The position numbers were made by a program, and so were the translations under genes. A DNA stretch of 64,000 bases, from positions 1 through 64,000 of the forward strand of contig CALLAF010000021.1 in NCBI GenBank assembly GCA_938002605.1. The letters run 5' to 3'. The notes below the pieces were generated by a model. It was not told the origin of the DNA. It searched no databases and worked only from the letters and a program-made list of their open reading frames with translations. Source of the DNA: an uncultured Paracoccaceae bacterium (GTDB lineage Bacteria; Pseudomonadota; Alphaproteobacteria; Rhodobacterales; Rhodobacteraceae). Positions 63,999 to 64,000 of this stretch are shown here, piece by piece; position 1 is the stretch's first letter, and each line of letters begins with the position of its first letter.

Positions 63999-64000
63999 TT

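Noticed and set aside
63934-64000. Possible B12 riboswitch upstream of ecm
   Set aside because: Only 67 bases are available, with a consensus promoter directly upstream of the gene, and no B12-box sequence is seen.

Overview
The window is chromosomal DNA from an alphaproteobacterium of the Rhodobacteraceae, most likely the marine Roseobacter group. Four things point there: the gene order sucC-sucD-sucA-sucB-lpd, mdh, mcl2-nnrU-mch, sdhCDAB and ecm; ethylmalonyl-CoA pathway genes mixed with TCA-cycle genes; an FYDLN-type acidic protein; and a KpsT/KpsE capsule exporter next to kdsA. Genes are tightly packed and many neighbours overlap by 1 to 14 bases (TAATG, TGATG, ATGA, GTGA junctions). The genus cannot be fixed from the sequence alone.

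Layout. 1-1032 is the edge of a mobile region: a cut-off IS3-type transposase gene and two overlapping small ORFs, ending at the 3' side of tRNA-Gln(TTG). 1.2-5.5 kb carries a BON-MscS channel and a kpsT-kpsE-kdsA capsule/Kdo operon. 5.7-9.4 kb carries nhaA, a uracil-DNA-glycosylase-like gene, an SseB-like gene and a ghrA-like reductase. 9.4-15.0 kb is the cell-shape operon mreB-mreC-mreD-mrdA-rodA. 15.3-17.2 kb is leuA with a leucine-rich leader peptide that appears to be leaderless. 17.2-26.8 kb carries a VOC protein, an exported 18-repeat MORN protein, nadE, gltX, a gamma-glutamylcyclotransferase and the ybbP-ybbA/tesA group. 26.8-31.7 kb carries a dimethylglycine/sarcosine dehydrogenase-like gene with its LysR regulator and a quinone-oxidoreductase-like gene that looks acquired, beside tRNA-Ala(GGC). 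32-34.6 kb holds YgjP, a GntR/FCD regulator and a TerB-domain protein.

34.7-45.0 kb (minus strand) is one long TCA operon: sucC, a lipoprotein, sucD, a DUF805 protein, sucA, sucB/odhB, a foreign-looking membrane protein, a short YkuD protein, a MAPEG protein and lpd. mdh follows separately at 46.6-47.6 kb. 49.3-51.9 kb is the translationally coupled set mcl2-nnrU-DUF1737-mch. 53.4-58.9 kb is sdhCDA, two lipoproteins, a methyltransferase, a glycosyltransferase-like gene and sdhB. The window ends with creD, a DUF1989 protein, deoD and ecm.

The most interesting signal is a contiguous 10-bp palindrome, TGTGATCACA. It occurs as two pairs with identical 21-bp centre-to-centre spacing and mirror-image flanks, one upstream of the suc operon (45081-45111) and one upstream of the sdh operon (53206-53236). 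A single copy sits in the promoter of the GntR gene (33066-33075). This suggests that the GntR protein is an autoregulated controller of the TCA operons. Other observations of note are the leaderless leucine leader peptide, the alternating F-type/W-type super-repeat of the MORN protein, and low-GC genes inserted inside otherwise conserved TCA operons.
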